Source: Rhodoferax sp.
Lineage (GTDB): Bacteria > Pseudomonadota > Gammaproteobacteria > Burkholderiales > Burkholderiaceae_C
DNA: 64,000 nt
Direction of reading: 5' to 3'
NCBI GenBank assembly: GCA_020048895.1
Contig: JAIFLV010000010.1
Span: 62,001 to 126,000 of the forward strand
The position numbers and the translations under genes were made by a program. Position 1 is the first letter of the stretch. Each line of letters opens with the position of its first letter. Below the pieces are notes generated by a model. It made no database searches. It saw nothing but the letters and a program-made list of their open reading frames with translations, and was not told where the DNA came from. This document shows, in pieces, positions 40,201 through 49,890 of the stretch.

Positions 40201-40346
40201 CGTCCACCATCCTGAGCCTGCTGGTGACGCCAAGCTTTTTCTCGATTGTGGACGACATCGAGCACTTCGTCGGCCTGGTCAAAGACAAGGTGCTGCGGCG
40301 CAAGCGCGAAGGAGAAGCGGCGGCCACATCCGCGCAACCGTTATGA
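37242..40346 (+). CDS. RND-family efflux permease
   Basis: This is a proton-driven inner-membrane pump of 1034 residues. The N-terminus MNVSAWSIKNPIPAVMLFVLLTLAG is the first transmembrane helix, and QQFPDMELPTVTVSASLPGA begins the first large periplasmic loop. TM4 has the paired proton-relay Asp residues D399-D400 in GILVDDAIVEVENIE. The second half repeats the layout and ends with LVMLIGVSTKNSILLVDYA and LVTPSFFSIVDD. Both halves are full length. The start is set by AGGAGG five bases upstream. It resembles the HAE-1/nodulation-type group; drug, solvent or metabolite export are all possible. Confidence 0.92.
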   Translation: MNVSAWSIKNPIPAVMLFVLLTLAGLMSFKAMKVQQFPDMELPTVTVSASLPGAAPAQLETEVARKLENAIASLQGLKNIYTSVSDGMVSVTAEFRLEKPTQEAVDDVRSAVQQVRSDMPSDLRDPVVSKMNLSGAPILAFTIRSGQMDDEALSWFVDNTITRALLGVRGVGSVVRVGGVTREVQVALDPLKLQALGATAADVSRQLKQVQTESAGGRADLGGSEQPMRTLATVATVDELSRLELSLSSGKRVRLKEIASVKDTVAEQRSFATLNGKQVVGFEITRSKGASEVEVGAAVQKALAELKAAHPDLELTQAFDFVTPVQEEFDASMTMLFEGALLAVIVVWFFLRNWRATFVSAVALPLSAIPAFIGMNYMGFTTNIVTLLALSLVIGILVDDAIVEVENIERHLRMGKTPYQAAMEAADEIGLAVIATTFSLIAVFLPTAFMSGVVGKFFKQFGWTAVFAIFASLMVARLLTPMMAAYLMKPSTHVHEEPVWMALYLKITRWTLHHRWITMFSAVGFFVGSLFLVPLIPSGFIPPDDNSQTQVYLELPPGTTLAQTRAAAEQARDLIGKVPHVNSVYTTAGGGSVGSDPFMGGASTEVRKATLTVLLAERGQRPRKQVIESEMRTALSELPGARFKVGLGGSGEKYMLALKGEDPVALAQAAAAVEKDLRKIAGLGNISSSASLSRSEVAIRPDFGRAADLGVTSAAIAETLRIATVGDYDSALAKLNLSQRQVPIVVKLATDARQDLDLLGRLMVPGVKGPVMLSQVASFEMSGGPAVVSRLNRVRNVNFEVELSGVPLGEVTDAVAKLPSIVNLPAGVQQVEIGDAEVQAEMVAGFGMAMMTGVLCIYIVLVLLFKDFLHPISILPSVILSFGGAFIGLLVSGKMLSMPSFIGLVMLIGVSTKNSILLVDYAIMARRDHGMNRLDALIDACHKRSRPIIMTTIAMVAGMLPLVIGLGNADNSFRAPMAAAVIGGLITSTILSLLVTPSFFSIVDDIEHFVGLVKDKVLRRKREGEAAATSAQPL

Positions 40347-40381
40347 CCCGGCCTGCTGCATGGCAGATAGAGGGGCCATAG

Positions 40382-42565
40382 ATGACGGCCCCGATCTACC
40401 TGTGGGGGATTTCCGCCACGGCCCTGGCTCTGTTGGCTGTCCTTGCAATTCTTTGGCATTGGAACGTGCGGTTGAAGAAAGAGGTAGACGCTCGCAAACG
40501 ATTCGAAGAGATCATTGAACAGTACCGCGAAGTCGTTCACACCTCGCTCGATGGTTTCATGATCACCGACATTTCCGGTGCGGTGCTTGACGTCAATGCT
40601 TCAGCCTGCAGGATTCTTGGCTACTCACGTGCAGAATTGCTGGCCTTGCGCGCTGCGGATATCGAAGCGAAGAAATCAGCAGAAGAAACGGCACTGCACA
40701 TGCGGGAAATGATGGAGCAGGGATACAGCCAGTTTGAAACAGTGCACCGTCGCAAGGATGGCAGCACCATCCAGGTGGAGGTCAGCATCCTGCACCTGCC
40801 TCGCTTGGATGACCGCTTTTTCGGATTCTTCAGGGATGTGACCGCTCGCAAAGAAGTCGAGTCGCAATTGCGCATTGCAGCCATCGCCTTTGAAGCCCAG
40901 GAAGGCATGATGGTGACCGATGCCAATGCGGTCATTCTCCAAGTCAACCAAGCGTTTACTCACATCACCGGATATGCATCTGCGGATGCTGTGGGCCACA
41001 CACCCCGCTTGCTACGCTCAGATCGCCACGACGATGATTTTTATGCCGGCCTATGGGGTAGCCTGAAACTAAGTGGACGCTGGCAGGGGGAGATCTGGAA
41101 TCGACGCAAGGACGGTGAACCTTACCCGCAGTGGCTGACCATCACGGTGGTCAAGGACAGGGCTGGATTGGTCAGCCACTACGTTGCCACCATGACCGAC
41201 ATTACCCAGCGCAAACTCGCCGAAAGCGAGATCAACGCCTTGGCGTTTTATGACCCGCTGACGGGCTTGCCCAACCGGCGCCTGATGCTCGACCGCCTGC
41301 GCCAGGCACTCACCGGCAGTGATCGAAGCCGCCGCCATGGTGCGCTGATGATGATGGATCTGGACAATTTCAAGATCCTTAACGACACACAAGGGCACGA
41401 CGTAGGGGACCAATTACTGATGGAGGTTTCCAGGCGCCTGCAGGCCGGCGTACGTGAGGGTGACACGGTGGCACGGCTTGGAGGCGATGAGTTCGTTGTG
41501 ATCCTGGTAGGTCTTGACAAGGCTGGTTTTGCAGCAATGCAGGCGGAGGCCGTGGGAGTCAAAATCCAGGCGCTGATCAATGAGCCCTACGAGCTCACGG
41601 TAAGCAGCCACGAGGGCAAGTGCATCCACCACTGTTCCGTGAGTATTGGAATTACCCTGTTCCAGGACCAGCACACTTCCACCGAAGAACTCATGAAGCG
41701 TGCTGACACGGCCATGTACAAGGCCAAGTCTGCAGGCCGTAATACGCTTCGCTTTTTTGACCCTGAAATGCAGGCTGCGGTCAGTTCGCGTGCGGCCCTC
41801 GAATCGCAACTGCGCAGTGCCATCCACCACCAGCAATTTGTCGTCTACTACCAACCGCAGGTCGACGGTGCCAGGCAAGTGGTAGGGGTAGAGGCTCTGA
41901 TTCGTTGGGTGCACCCAGACCGGGGTGTGGTGTTGCCTGGCGAGTTCATTCCACTCGCCGAAGACACCAGCCTGATATTGCCGTTGGGTGACTGGATCCT
42001 GGAGGCAGCCTGCCAACAGTTGAAGACCTGGGCCCTCCAGCCCGAGACGGCGCAGTTGAGCATTGCGGTCAATGTCAGTGCGCGGCAGTTTCGACAAACG
42101 GACTTTGTCAAACGCGTCCTTGGTTTGATGGACCGCTGGGGCACGCCTGCCGGTCGCCTCAAACTGGAGTTGACAGAGAGCATGCTGCTGGACAACACCA
42201 CCGAGATCATCGCCAAGATGCGTACACTCAAGTCGCGGGGCATCAGTTTTTCGCTCGATGATTTCGGTACCGGGTATTCATCGCTTTCATACCTGAAACT
42301 GTTGCCGATCGATCAGCTGAAAATTGATCAGTCGTTTGTCCACGATGTGCTGAACGATCCGAATGCCGCCACGATCGCCTGCTCCATCATCGCCCTCGCG
42401 CACAGTCTGGGTTTGATGGTGATCGCTGAAGGCGTGGAAACGCCGGAACAAAGCGACTTTCTGGCGCGCAACGGATGCGACCACTGCCAAGGCTACCTGT
42501 TCGGCAAACCATTGCCCTTGTCCGAGTTCGAAGCACAGTTGCGCCTATATTCAGAACAGCGCTGA
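40382..42565 (+). CDS. PAS-PAS-GGDEF-EAL cyclic di-GMP signalling protein
   Basis: The 727-residue protein has one N-terminal membrane helix (about 5-27), two PAS domains (about 46-157 and 165-280), a GGDEF domain and an EAL domain. GGDEF is intact at 367-371, with the inhibitory-site motif RxxD at 358-361 exactly five residues before it. EAL is intact at 504-506, with LELTESMLLDN, DDFGTGYSSL and EGVETPEQ present. Both synthase and phosphodiesterase activities are therefore possible. PAS2 contains HITGYASADAVGHTPRLLRS, a common pattern in this class. It lies 35 bp after the RND gene and 26 bp before dnaG, so some transcripts may be shared. Confidence 0.92.
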   Translation: MTAPIYLWGISATALALLAVLAILWHWNVRLKKEVDARKRFEEIIEQYREVVHTSLDGFMITDISGAVLDVNASACRILGYSRAELLALRAADIEAKKSAEETALHMREMMEQGYSQFETVHRRKDGSTIQVEVSILHLPRLDDRFFGFFRDVTARKEVESQLRIAAIAFEAQEGMMVTDANAVILQVNQAFTHITGYASADAVGHTPRLLRSDRHDDDFYAGLWGSLKLSGRWQGEIWNRRKDGEPYPQWLTITVVKDRAGLVSHYVATMTDITQRKLAESEINALAFYDPLTGLPNRRLMLDRLRQALTGSDRSRRHGALMMMDLDNFKILNDTQGHDVGDQLLMEVSRRLQAGVREGDTVARLGGDEFVVILVGLDKAGFAAMQAEAVGVKIQALINEPYELTVSSHEGKCIHHCSVSIGITLFQDQHTSTEELMKRADTAMYKAKSAGRNTLRFFDPEMQAAVSSRAALESQLRSAIHHQQFVVYYQPQVDGARQVVGVEALIRWVHPDRGVVLPGEFIPLAEDTSLILPLGDWILEAACQQLKTWALQPETAQLSIAVNVSARQFRQTDFVKRVLGLMDRWGTPAGRLKLELTESMLLDNTTEIIAKMRTLKSRGISFSLDDFGTGYSSLSYLKLLPIDQLKIDQSFVHDVLNDPNAATIACSIIALAHSLGLMVIAEGVETPEQSDFLARNGCDHCQGYLFGKPLPLSEFEAQLRLYSEQR

Positions 42566-42591
42566 CTGTCCTCTGACTCCTACAATTCCCT

Positions 42592-44448
42592 ATGGCCATT
42601 CCCCAGACTTTCATACAGGAGTTGCTCGCGCGCGTTGATGTTGTCGAGATCGTTGGGCGCTACGTGCAACTCAAGAAAGGCGGCGCCAACTTCATGGGAC
42701 TGTGCCCGTTTCACGGAGAAAAGTCGCCATCTTTCTCCGTGAGCCCAGCCAAGCAGTTTTACCACTGCTTCGGTTGCGGCAAGAACGGAAATGCCATCAG
42801 CTTTTTGATGGACCACGCAGGTATGACCTTCGTAGAAGCGGTGCAGGATCTGGCCCAGCAGTACGGCCTGCAAATTCCCGAAGACGATGCATCGCCGCAG
42901 GAACGAAGCCGTGCCATTGAAGCCCGGCAAAAGCAGCTGACCCTGACGGATGTGCTTGAAAAAGCGGGAGAGGCTTATCGACGCCACTTGAAAGCATCAC
43001 CAAGAGCGATTGCCTACCTTCAGGGGCGTGGCTTGTCGGGCGAGATTGCACGTCAGTTTGGTCTTGGGTTCGCTCCCGAAGGGTGGCGCAGCCTGGCCAG
43101 CGTATTTCCCCAGTACGACGACCCTTTGCTGGTGGAAAGTGGACTGGTCATCTCGAATTCCGACGATGGATCTGTGGAAGAAAAGCGCTACGACCGCTTT
43201 CGCGACCGTGTCATGTTCCCCATCCGCAACATCAAAGGAGAATGCATTGGCTTTGGTGGACGGGTACTCGGGGACGAAAAACCCAAATACCTCAACTCAC
43301 CAGAAACGCCCGTCTTCAGCAAAGGACGTGAACTCTATGGGCTGTTTGAATGTCGAAGCGCCTTGCGGGAACACGGCCATGCACTGGTAACCGAAGGTTA
43401 TATGGATGTCGTCGCGTTGGCACAGCTGGGTTTCCCAAATGCGGTAGCTACACTGGGAACAGCCTGCACCAATGAGCACGTCCACAAGTTGTTTCGATTC
43501 ACCGATTCGGTTGTTTTCAGCTTTGACGGCGACGTGGCGGGTCAGCGTGCTGCGCGGAAAGCGTTGGATGCATCCCTGCCTTATGCCACCGATGTGCGGA
43601 GCGTCAAGTTTTTGTTCTTGCCCGAGGAACATGACCCCGACAGCTTCATTCGTGCCAACGGCACTGAGGCATTTGCACGTTATGTGGCACAGGCCACACC
43701 ATTGAGCCGGTTTCTGATTGAATCCGCCAGTGAGGCGTGCGACCTTCAAACTGCCGAGGGGCGAGCCCACATGGCCAGCAATGCCAAGCCACTGTGGTCC
43801 CAGTTGCCCGATGGTGCCCTGAGGATCCAGCTATTGAGTGAGATTGCCGCACTGGTACACATGGGTTCGGCAGAGCTCGGTGCATTGTGGGGAGGCGCGA
43901 ACACCTCAAAATCGAGACCGCAAACCCACGGGGATACGAGGCATACACCACAAAGCAGTACGCGTTACCAGACTGTTGCCAGGAAGCGTCCGGGGCGCGC
44001 CCTGCCTACCAGCCGCGCCGACCACGCTGCACGTATCCTCCTTGCCAATACGGAGTTGTGGGAATCCCTCAGCAGTGAAGATCAGAGCATGTTGTGCGAA
44101 CTTCCCGCGCCACATGGCTCCGTCTTTGCGTGGCTTGAGCGGCAAATGCATGAACACGGGCCTCTGCCCTGGGAGTCCTTGCGACTTGAGATGCTCGGCC
44201 AGCCCGATATCGAGTGGGCCTTGCAGGTGATGTCGAGTGCAGCCCTGGTCCACGATCCCGCAGAAGATGCGGCGGTGGAATTGCGCGATCTCTTGAATCG
44301 CTTGCTGATCGAGCGCCTCAAGGATCAGGAAACCCGGGCCATTGAGGATTCGAAGCATGATCCAGCAGCACTGACACGCTACCGCGAGTTGGTCGCACGC
44401 CGGATGCAATTGGAAAAGAACCAAAGTGGCGCTATAATCCAAGGCTAA
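42592..44448 (+). CDS. dnaG: DNA primase
   Basis: DnaG makes RNA primers at the replication fork. The 618-residue protein begins with a CHC2 zinc finger (C38, H41, C59, C62). The catalytic core has GGRVLGDEKPKYLNSPETP and the TOPRIM motifs VTEGYMDVVALAQLG and FDGDVAGQRAA. A low-conservation linker (HGDTRHTPQSSTRYQ) leads to the helical DnaB-interaction domain. The length is typical. rpsU, which precedes dnaG in many bacteria, is missing; a GGDEF-EAL gene occupies that place. The last codons of dnaG contain the rpoD promoter. Confidence 0.96.
   Translation: MAIPQTFIQELLARVDVVEIVGRYVQLKKGGANFMGLCPFHGEKSPSFSVSPAKQFYHCFGCGKNGNAISFLMDHAGMTFVEAVQDLAQQYGLQIPEDDASPQERSRAIEARQKQLTLTDVLEKAGEAYRRHLKASPRAIAYLQGRGLSGEIARQFGLGFAPEGWRSLASVFPQYDDPLLVESGLVISNSDDGSVEEKRYDRFRDRVMFPIRNIKGECIGFGGRVLGDEKPKYLNSPETPVFSKGRELYGLFECRSALREHGHALVTEGYMDVVALAQLGFPNAVATLGTACTNEHVHKLFRFTDSVVFSFDGDVAGQRAARKALDASLPYATDVRSVKFLFLPEEHDPDSFIRANGTEAFARYVAQATPLSRFLIESASEACDLQTAEGRAHMASNAKPLWSQLPDGALRIQLLSEIAALVHMGSAELGALWGGANTSKSRPQTHGDTRHTPQSSTRYQTVARKRPGRALPTSRADHAARILLANTELWESLSSEDQSMLCELPAPHGSVFAWLERQMHEHGPLPWESLRLEMLGQPDIEWALQVMSSAALVHDPAEDAAVELRDLLNRLLIERLKDQETRAIEDSKHDPAALTRYRELVARRMQLEKNQSGAIIQG
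44410..44438 (+). promoter_or_regulatory. Sigma-70 promoter for rpoD inside the 3' end of dnaG
   Basis: TTGGAA at 44410-44415 and a perfect TATAAT at 44433-44438 have the ideal 17-base spacing. The promoter lies in the final coding bases of dnaG, about 230 bases before the rpoD start, so rpoD would have a leader of about 220 bases. This allows rpoD to be made independently of primase. Confidence 0.75.
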
Positions 44449-44667
44449 TTCGGCAAGAGCGACAGCAGCACCTCCGGGCCCGGCCAAGCGTTGACAACAG
44501 TACAACCGGCCACCTTACCGCAAGGACTGCATCCCAAATGTTCGCCCTCCCATCTTGCCAAATGGGGACAGCTGTCCTTTCCAGCCTTGCCACACGGGTC
44601 TGCGTCCTAGCAGCCTGCATGGCGTCGTTCGTGTTTGCCCTACTTTTTGATGACTTGAGGTAATTGC

Positions 44668-46916
<2,249 letters not shown>

Positions 46917-46917
<1 letters not shown>

Positions 46918-47759
46918 TGGAGAGTGGCCCCTGCTATCGATTGGCGGGTGTCATGGGTTGGCCAGTTGCCCATTCACGTTCGCCACTGATACACAAGCAC
47001 TGGATCGATTGCGAGGGCTTGCAGGGCGACTATGTGCTGCTGCCCGTCCAGCCATCCCACCTCGAGCAGGCACTGCGGGCATTGCCCGTACTCGGATTCG
47101 CAGGCTGCAATCTAACGATTCCGCATAAAGTTGCTGCCCTGGGTCTGGTAGACCACGTGGATCCGCTCGCGCACCGCGTTGGTGCGATCAACACGGTAGT
47201 AGTCGAGAAAAGTGGATCACTTTCAGGCTACAACACCGACGTGTATGGTTTCATCCAAAGTTTGTTGGACGCCCAACCAGACTGGCATGCTGATGCGGGC
47301 CCGATTACGGTGATTGGCGCCGGCGGCGCTGCGCGTGCGGTGTTGGTGGGCTTGCTGGATGCCGGCGCGTTTCAGATTCGACTGACAAATCGCAGTGATG
47401 GCAAAGCACGTGACATGGCCCAGGAATTTGGCCCGGTGGTGCAATATGTGCCATGGAGTGAACGGCACGAGTCATTGGCTGGCGCCACACTGGTAGTGAA
47501 CACAACGAATCAGGGCATGCAGGGCGAGCCAGCTCTGGATATTGAACTCGACCGCCTGCCGTTGGAAGCAATGGTGTCAGACATTATTTATGTGCCAATT
47601 GCAACCCCACTACTGACGGCGGCACGCGCTCGTGGAAACACCACGGTCAATGGCCTCGGAATGCTGCTCAATCAGGCTCGTCCTGCTTTTAAGTTCTGGT
47701 TTGGGGTGATGCCAACCCTGAGTCCAGCCTTACTGGAAAAAATTCATGCCACGCTTTAG
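46917..47759 (+). CDS. aroE: Shikimate dehydrogenase
   Basis: AroE reduces 3-dehydroshikimate with NADPH in the aromatic amino-acid pathway. The 280-residue protein has the substrate site MGWPVAHSRSPLIHKHW and the catalytic region GCNLTIPHKVAAL with its Lys. The NADP site is VIGAGGAARAVLVGLL, and the C-terminus has NGLGMLLNQARPAFKFW. Its ATG overlaps the rpoD stop (TGATG), which implies translational coupling to the sigma factor. The stop overlaps that of the convergent ComFB-domain gene by four bases. Confidence 0.94.
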
Positions 47760-48040
47760 GTGGTGCTTTTCTTCGCAACGCGTTCGCCAACGAACCTGAA
47801 GCCAAACTGCAACACTTCTTCCAACGAAGATTCGATCGCACGGCGCTCCGACTCCGTAAGGTAAAACATCAGATCAACATCGTGGCGGACATAGCGCGCT
47901 GGCAGACGGTTCAATGCCACACAGGCCACATCCGCCAACATATCGGAGGTAAAACCAGGGTAGGCTTCTGCCCTACTGGCCACGCCTTCGAAGACAAGCC
48001 GCTCGTAGTAGTTGTGTACCTGCTCAAAATCGAACACCAT
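47756..48040 (-). CDS. ComFB-domain protein (predicted cyclic-dinucleotide receptor)
   Basis: The 94-residue protein is of the late-competence ComFB family. The pattern FDFEQVHNYYERLVFEGVASR, then TSDMLADVACVALNRLPARYVRHDVDLMFYL is characteristic. The start at 48040 is supported by GGAGG five bases upstream; an ATG 13 codons earlier has no such site. Cyanobacterial ComFB-family proteins have been reported to bind cyclic dinucleotides and to affect motility, so a similar role is a reasonable inference here. No competence operon is adjacent. The gene is monocistronic and convergent with aroE. Confidence 0.75.
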   Translation of the reverse strand: MVFDFEQVHNYYERLVFEGVASRAEAYPGFTSDMLADVACVALNRLPARYVRHDVDLMFYLTESERRAIESSLEEVLQFGFRFVGERVAKKSTT

Positions 48041-48310
48041 CAAGGCCTCCAAAATGCCGCCCGATTGGGCTATAACCATTGAACCTTAGCATCTCCCGCG
48101 TACACTGACAAGCACAAATCACCAGAAACTGGCTGGTGGCGAGATTGAGAAACACTCCGGGACAAAATATGTTTGATCGAAACAGCTATGAAACTAGTAG
48201 CAACCAATAAACTAGGATATAGTTTCGGCTGAAACTTCACGTAGCCGACATTGGTCAACGAGAAACCACCGTGCGCCGTGACACATTGCCGAAATGAGGA
48301 AAGGTAGTTA

Positions 48311-48622
48311 ATGAGTACTAAGGATTCTGTCACCATCAACCAGTTGCTGGGTTTGCTGGAGGCACGATATGCCATCCGGGTACTGTGGGCTCTGCGCGAT
48401 GGACACCCCCAGACTTTTCGTCTTTTGCAGGACAGCGTGGGTGGCATCACTCCAAATACGCTCAATACCCGGATCAAGGAATTGCGTGAAGCCGGTTTAA
48501 TGACCCATGGCGGCGAAGGGTACTCGGTCACACCGGTTGGAGCAGACCTTCTCAAGCGCCTTGGTGATCTGCAGGCATTTGCTGCCAAGTGGTCTGCAGC
48601 ACAGGCGAAGAAATTGAAGTAA
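48311..48622 (+). CDS. Winged helix-turn-helix regulator, HxlR-like
   Basis: This small 103-residue protein is a winged-helix DNA-binding protein. [22 protein letters not shown] and [26 protein letters not shown] match the first helices and the recognition helix of HxlR/MarR-like regulators. [16 protein letters not shown] forms the wing and final helix. The cysteine of redox-sensing HxlR proteins is missing. GAGGAAAGG sits about eight bases before the ATG. A terminator follows at once, so the gene has its own transcript. The target is unknown. Confidence 0.75.
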   Translation: MSTKDSVTINQLLGLLEARYAIRVLWALRDGHPQTFRLLQDSVGGITPNTLNTRIKELREAGLMTHGGEGYSVTPVGADLLKRLGDLQAFAAKWSAAQAKKLK

Positions 48623-48663
48623 CTTTGCTTGCAGGCACTGCCAGGTGCCCGCAATACCGCCCC

Positions 48664-48688
48664 AGACAGGCACCGCCTGTCTTTTTTT
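48664..48688 (+). terminator. Intrinsic terminator after the HxlR-like gene
   Basis: AGACAGGC and GCCTGTCT form a perfect eight-base stem with a three-base loop and run into six further T. It separates the regulator from the FKBP gene that starts 44 bases later. Confidence 0.88.
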
Positions 48689-48731
48689 CGGCTGCAATTT
48701 AAGCGGCAGACAACAAACCAGGAACCACTCC

Positions 48732-49085
48732 ATGCAAACCACTTCCAGCGGGCTTCAGTACCAGGACACCATTGAGGGCACAGGCGCTGTTGCCACAAGC
48801 GGTCAAAGCGTCACCGTGCATTACACCGGTTGGCTTTTCAACAACGAAACCCAGGGAGCCAAATTCGACTCCAGCAAGGACCGCAATGATCCTTTTGTCT
48901 TCAGTCTGGGAGCCGGCATGGTGATTCGGGGTTGGGACGAAGGCGTCGCTGGAATGCGCGTTGGGGGTGCCCGCACGCTGATTATTCCCGCGGCGCTTGG
49001 CTATGGAAGCCGTGGTGCTGGCGGTGTGATTCCACCGAACGCCACCCTCAAGTTCGATGTCGAGTTGCTGGGCCTTTCGGACTGA
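48732..49085 (+). CDS. FKBP-type peptidyl-prolyl cis-trans isomerase, cytoplasmic
   Basis: This is a compact, single-domain FKBP of 117 residues without a signal peptide. It contains [47 protein letters not shown] and [16 protein letters not shown], which include most of the conserved aromatic pocket. It should act as a prolyl isomerase in the cytoplasm. It lies just before grpE and shares the same strand, though a hairpin and a heat-shock promoter separate them. The start at 48732 is chosen over an upstream ATG that would overlap the terminator. Confidence 0.9.
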   Translation: MQTTSSGLQYQDTIEGTGAVATSGQSVTVHYTGWLFNNETQGAKFDSSKDRNDPFVFSLGAGMVIRGWDEGVAGMRVGGARTLIIPAALGYGSRGAGGVIPPNATLKFDVELLGLSD

Positions 49086-49110
49086 TTGCCCTCGCCGAGG
49101 TCGTTCAGGC

Positions 49111-49142
49111 AGGGCTGCGCAGGAATTTTCCTGATCAGCCCT
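49111..49142 (+). terminator. Hairpin between the FKBP gene and grpE
   Basis: AGGGCTG and CAGCCCT pair, and AGGAA/TTCCT pair within, to form a long stem. Only a broken T-run (TGATTT) follows, so termination may be partial. The 3' base of the stem overlaps the -35 of the heat-shock promoter. Confidence 0.4.
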
Positions 49143-49168
49143 TGATTTCCTGACACTCACCCCCATAA
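49141..49168 (+). promoter_or_regulatory. Sigma-32 heat-shock promoter for grpE
   Basis: CTTGAT at 49141-49146 matches the sigma-32 -35 (CTTGAA). CCCCATAA at 49161-49168 matches the -10 (CCCCATNT) with the last base off. The 14-base spacing is ideal. The predicted start lies about 25 bases before grpE. Confidence 0.72.
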
Positions 49169-49201
49169 CTTGGGGCAGAAATCTTCCTACGGTCTTTTCG
49201 C

Positions 49202-49765
49202 ATGTCTGACACCCAATCCCAAGCATCTTCGCCCGAAATGGGCACCCCCTCCCACAGTTCCGACGCGAACCACGACTCCCAAAGCGTCCAGGAAGCGGAT
49301 CCCTTGGTGCTGGCCCAGGCGGAGCTCGCCACCTTACAAGCCAAAAGTGCAGAACTGGCGGACCAATACTTGCGTGCGAAAGCAGATGCTGAGAATGCGC
49401 GCAGGCGCGCGGAGGACGAAATATCCAAGGCGCGCAAATTTGCGGTCGAGGCTTTTGCCGAGAGCCTTTTGCCAGTGGCAGACAGTCTGGAGGCTGGCCT
49501 GGTCATCAAGGATGCCACAGCCGAGCAGATTCGCGAGGGCGCACAGGCCACTTTGCGACAGTTGCTGGCGGCACTGGAACGCAACAAGGTTTTACCGATC
49601 CATCCTGCTCCAGGTGAAAAATTTGATCCTCATCAACATCAGGCGATCAGTGTGGTTGCCTCTGAACAGGAAGCCAACACGGTGGTGAGCGTTTTGCAGA
49701 AAGGCTACTCCATTGCTGAGCGCATCTTGCGACCCGCTTTGGTGACGGTATCTGCCCCCAAGTAA
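49202..49765 (+). CDS. grpE: Nucleotide exchange factor GrpE
   Basis: GrpE releases ADP from DnaK and acts as its thermosensor. The 187-residue protein has a disordered N-terminal 30 residues, a long coiled coil (about 38-90, [20 protein letters not shown] then [11 protein letters not shown]), a four-helix region and a C-terminal beta domain with [12 protein letters not shown] and [18 protein letters not shown]. This is the normal layout and length. It is the first gene of the grpE-dnaK-dnaJ group, directly after a sigma-32-type promoter. Confidence 0.95.
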   Translation: MSDTQSQASSPEMGTPSHSSDANHDSQSVQEADPLVLAQAELATLQAKSAELADQYLRAKADAENARRRAEDEISKARKFAVEAFAESLLPVADSLEAGLVIKDATAEQIREGAQATLRQLLAALERNKVLPIHPAPGEKFDPHQHQAISVVASEQEANTVVSVLQKGYSIAERILRPALVTVSAPK

Positions 49766-49823
49766 GCTGGCACGGGAATGCCATGGCGAATTCCAGCGCA
49801 GCCAGCGTTTTTGACGCTTCTAG

Positions 49824-49862
49824 CTTGAAATCGCGCCACCTGACCACAAGTTATCCACATCT
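49824..49862 (+). promoter_or_regulatory. Possible heat-shock promoter elements upstream of dnaK
   Basis: A perfect sigma-32 -35 (CTTGAAA) lies at 49824-49830. The best -10 match, CCACATCT at 49855-49862, is 24 bases away, too far for normal use. A nearer ACCACAAG (13 bases) matches poorly. It may be inactive, and dnaK may rely on the promoter before grpE. Confidence 0.25.
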
Positions 49863-49890
49863 TAGTTTTCCAAAATAGCAGGAGTAAATC

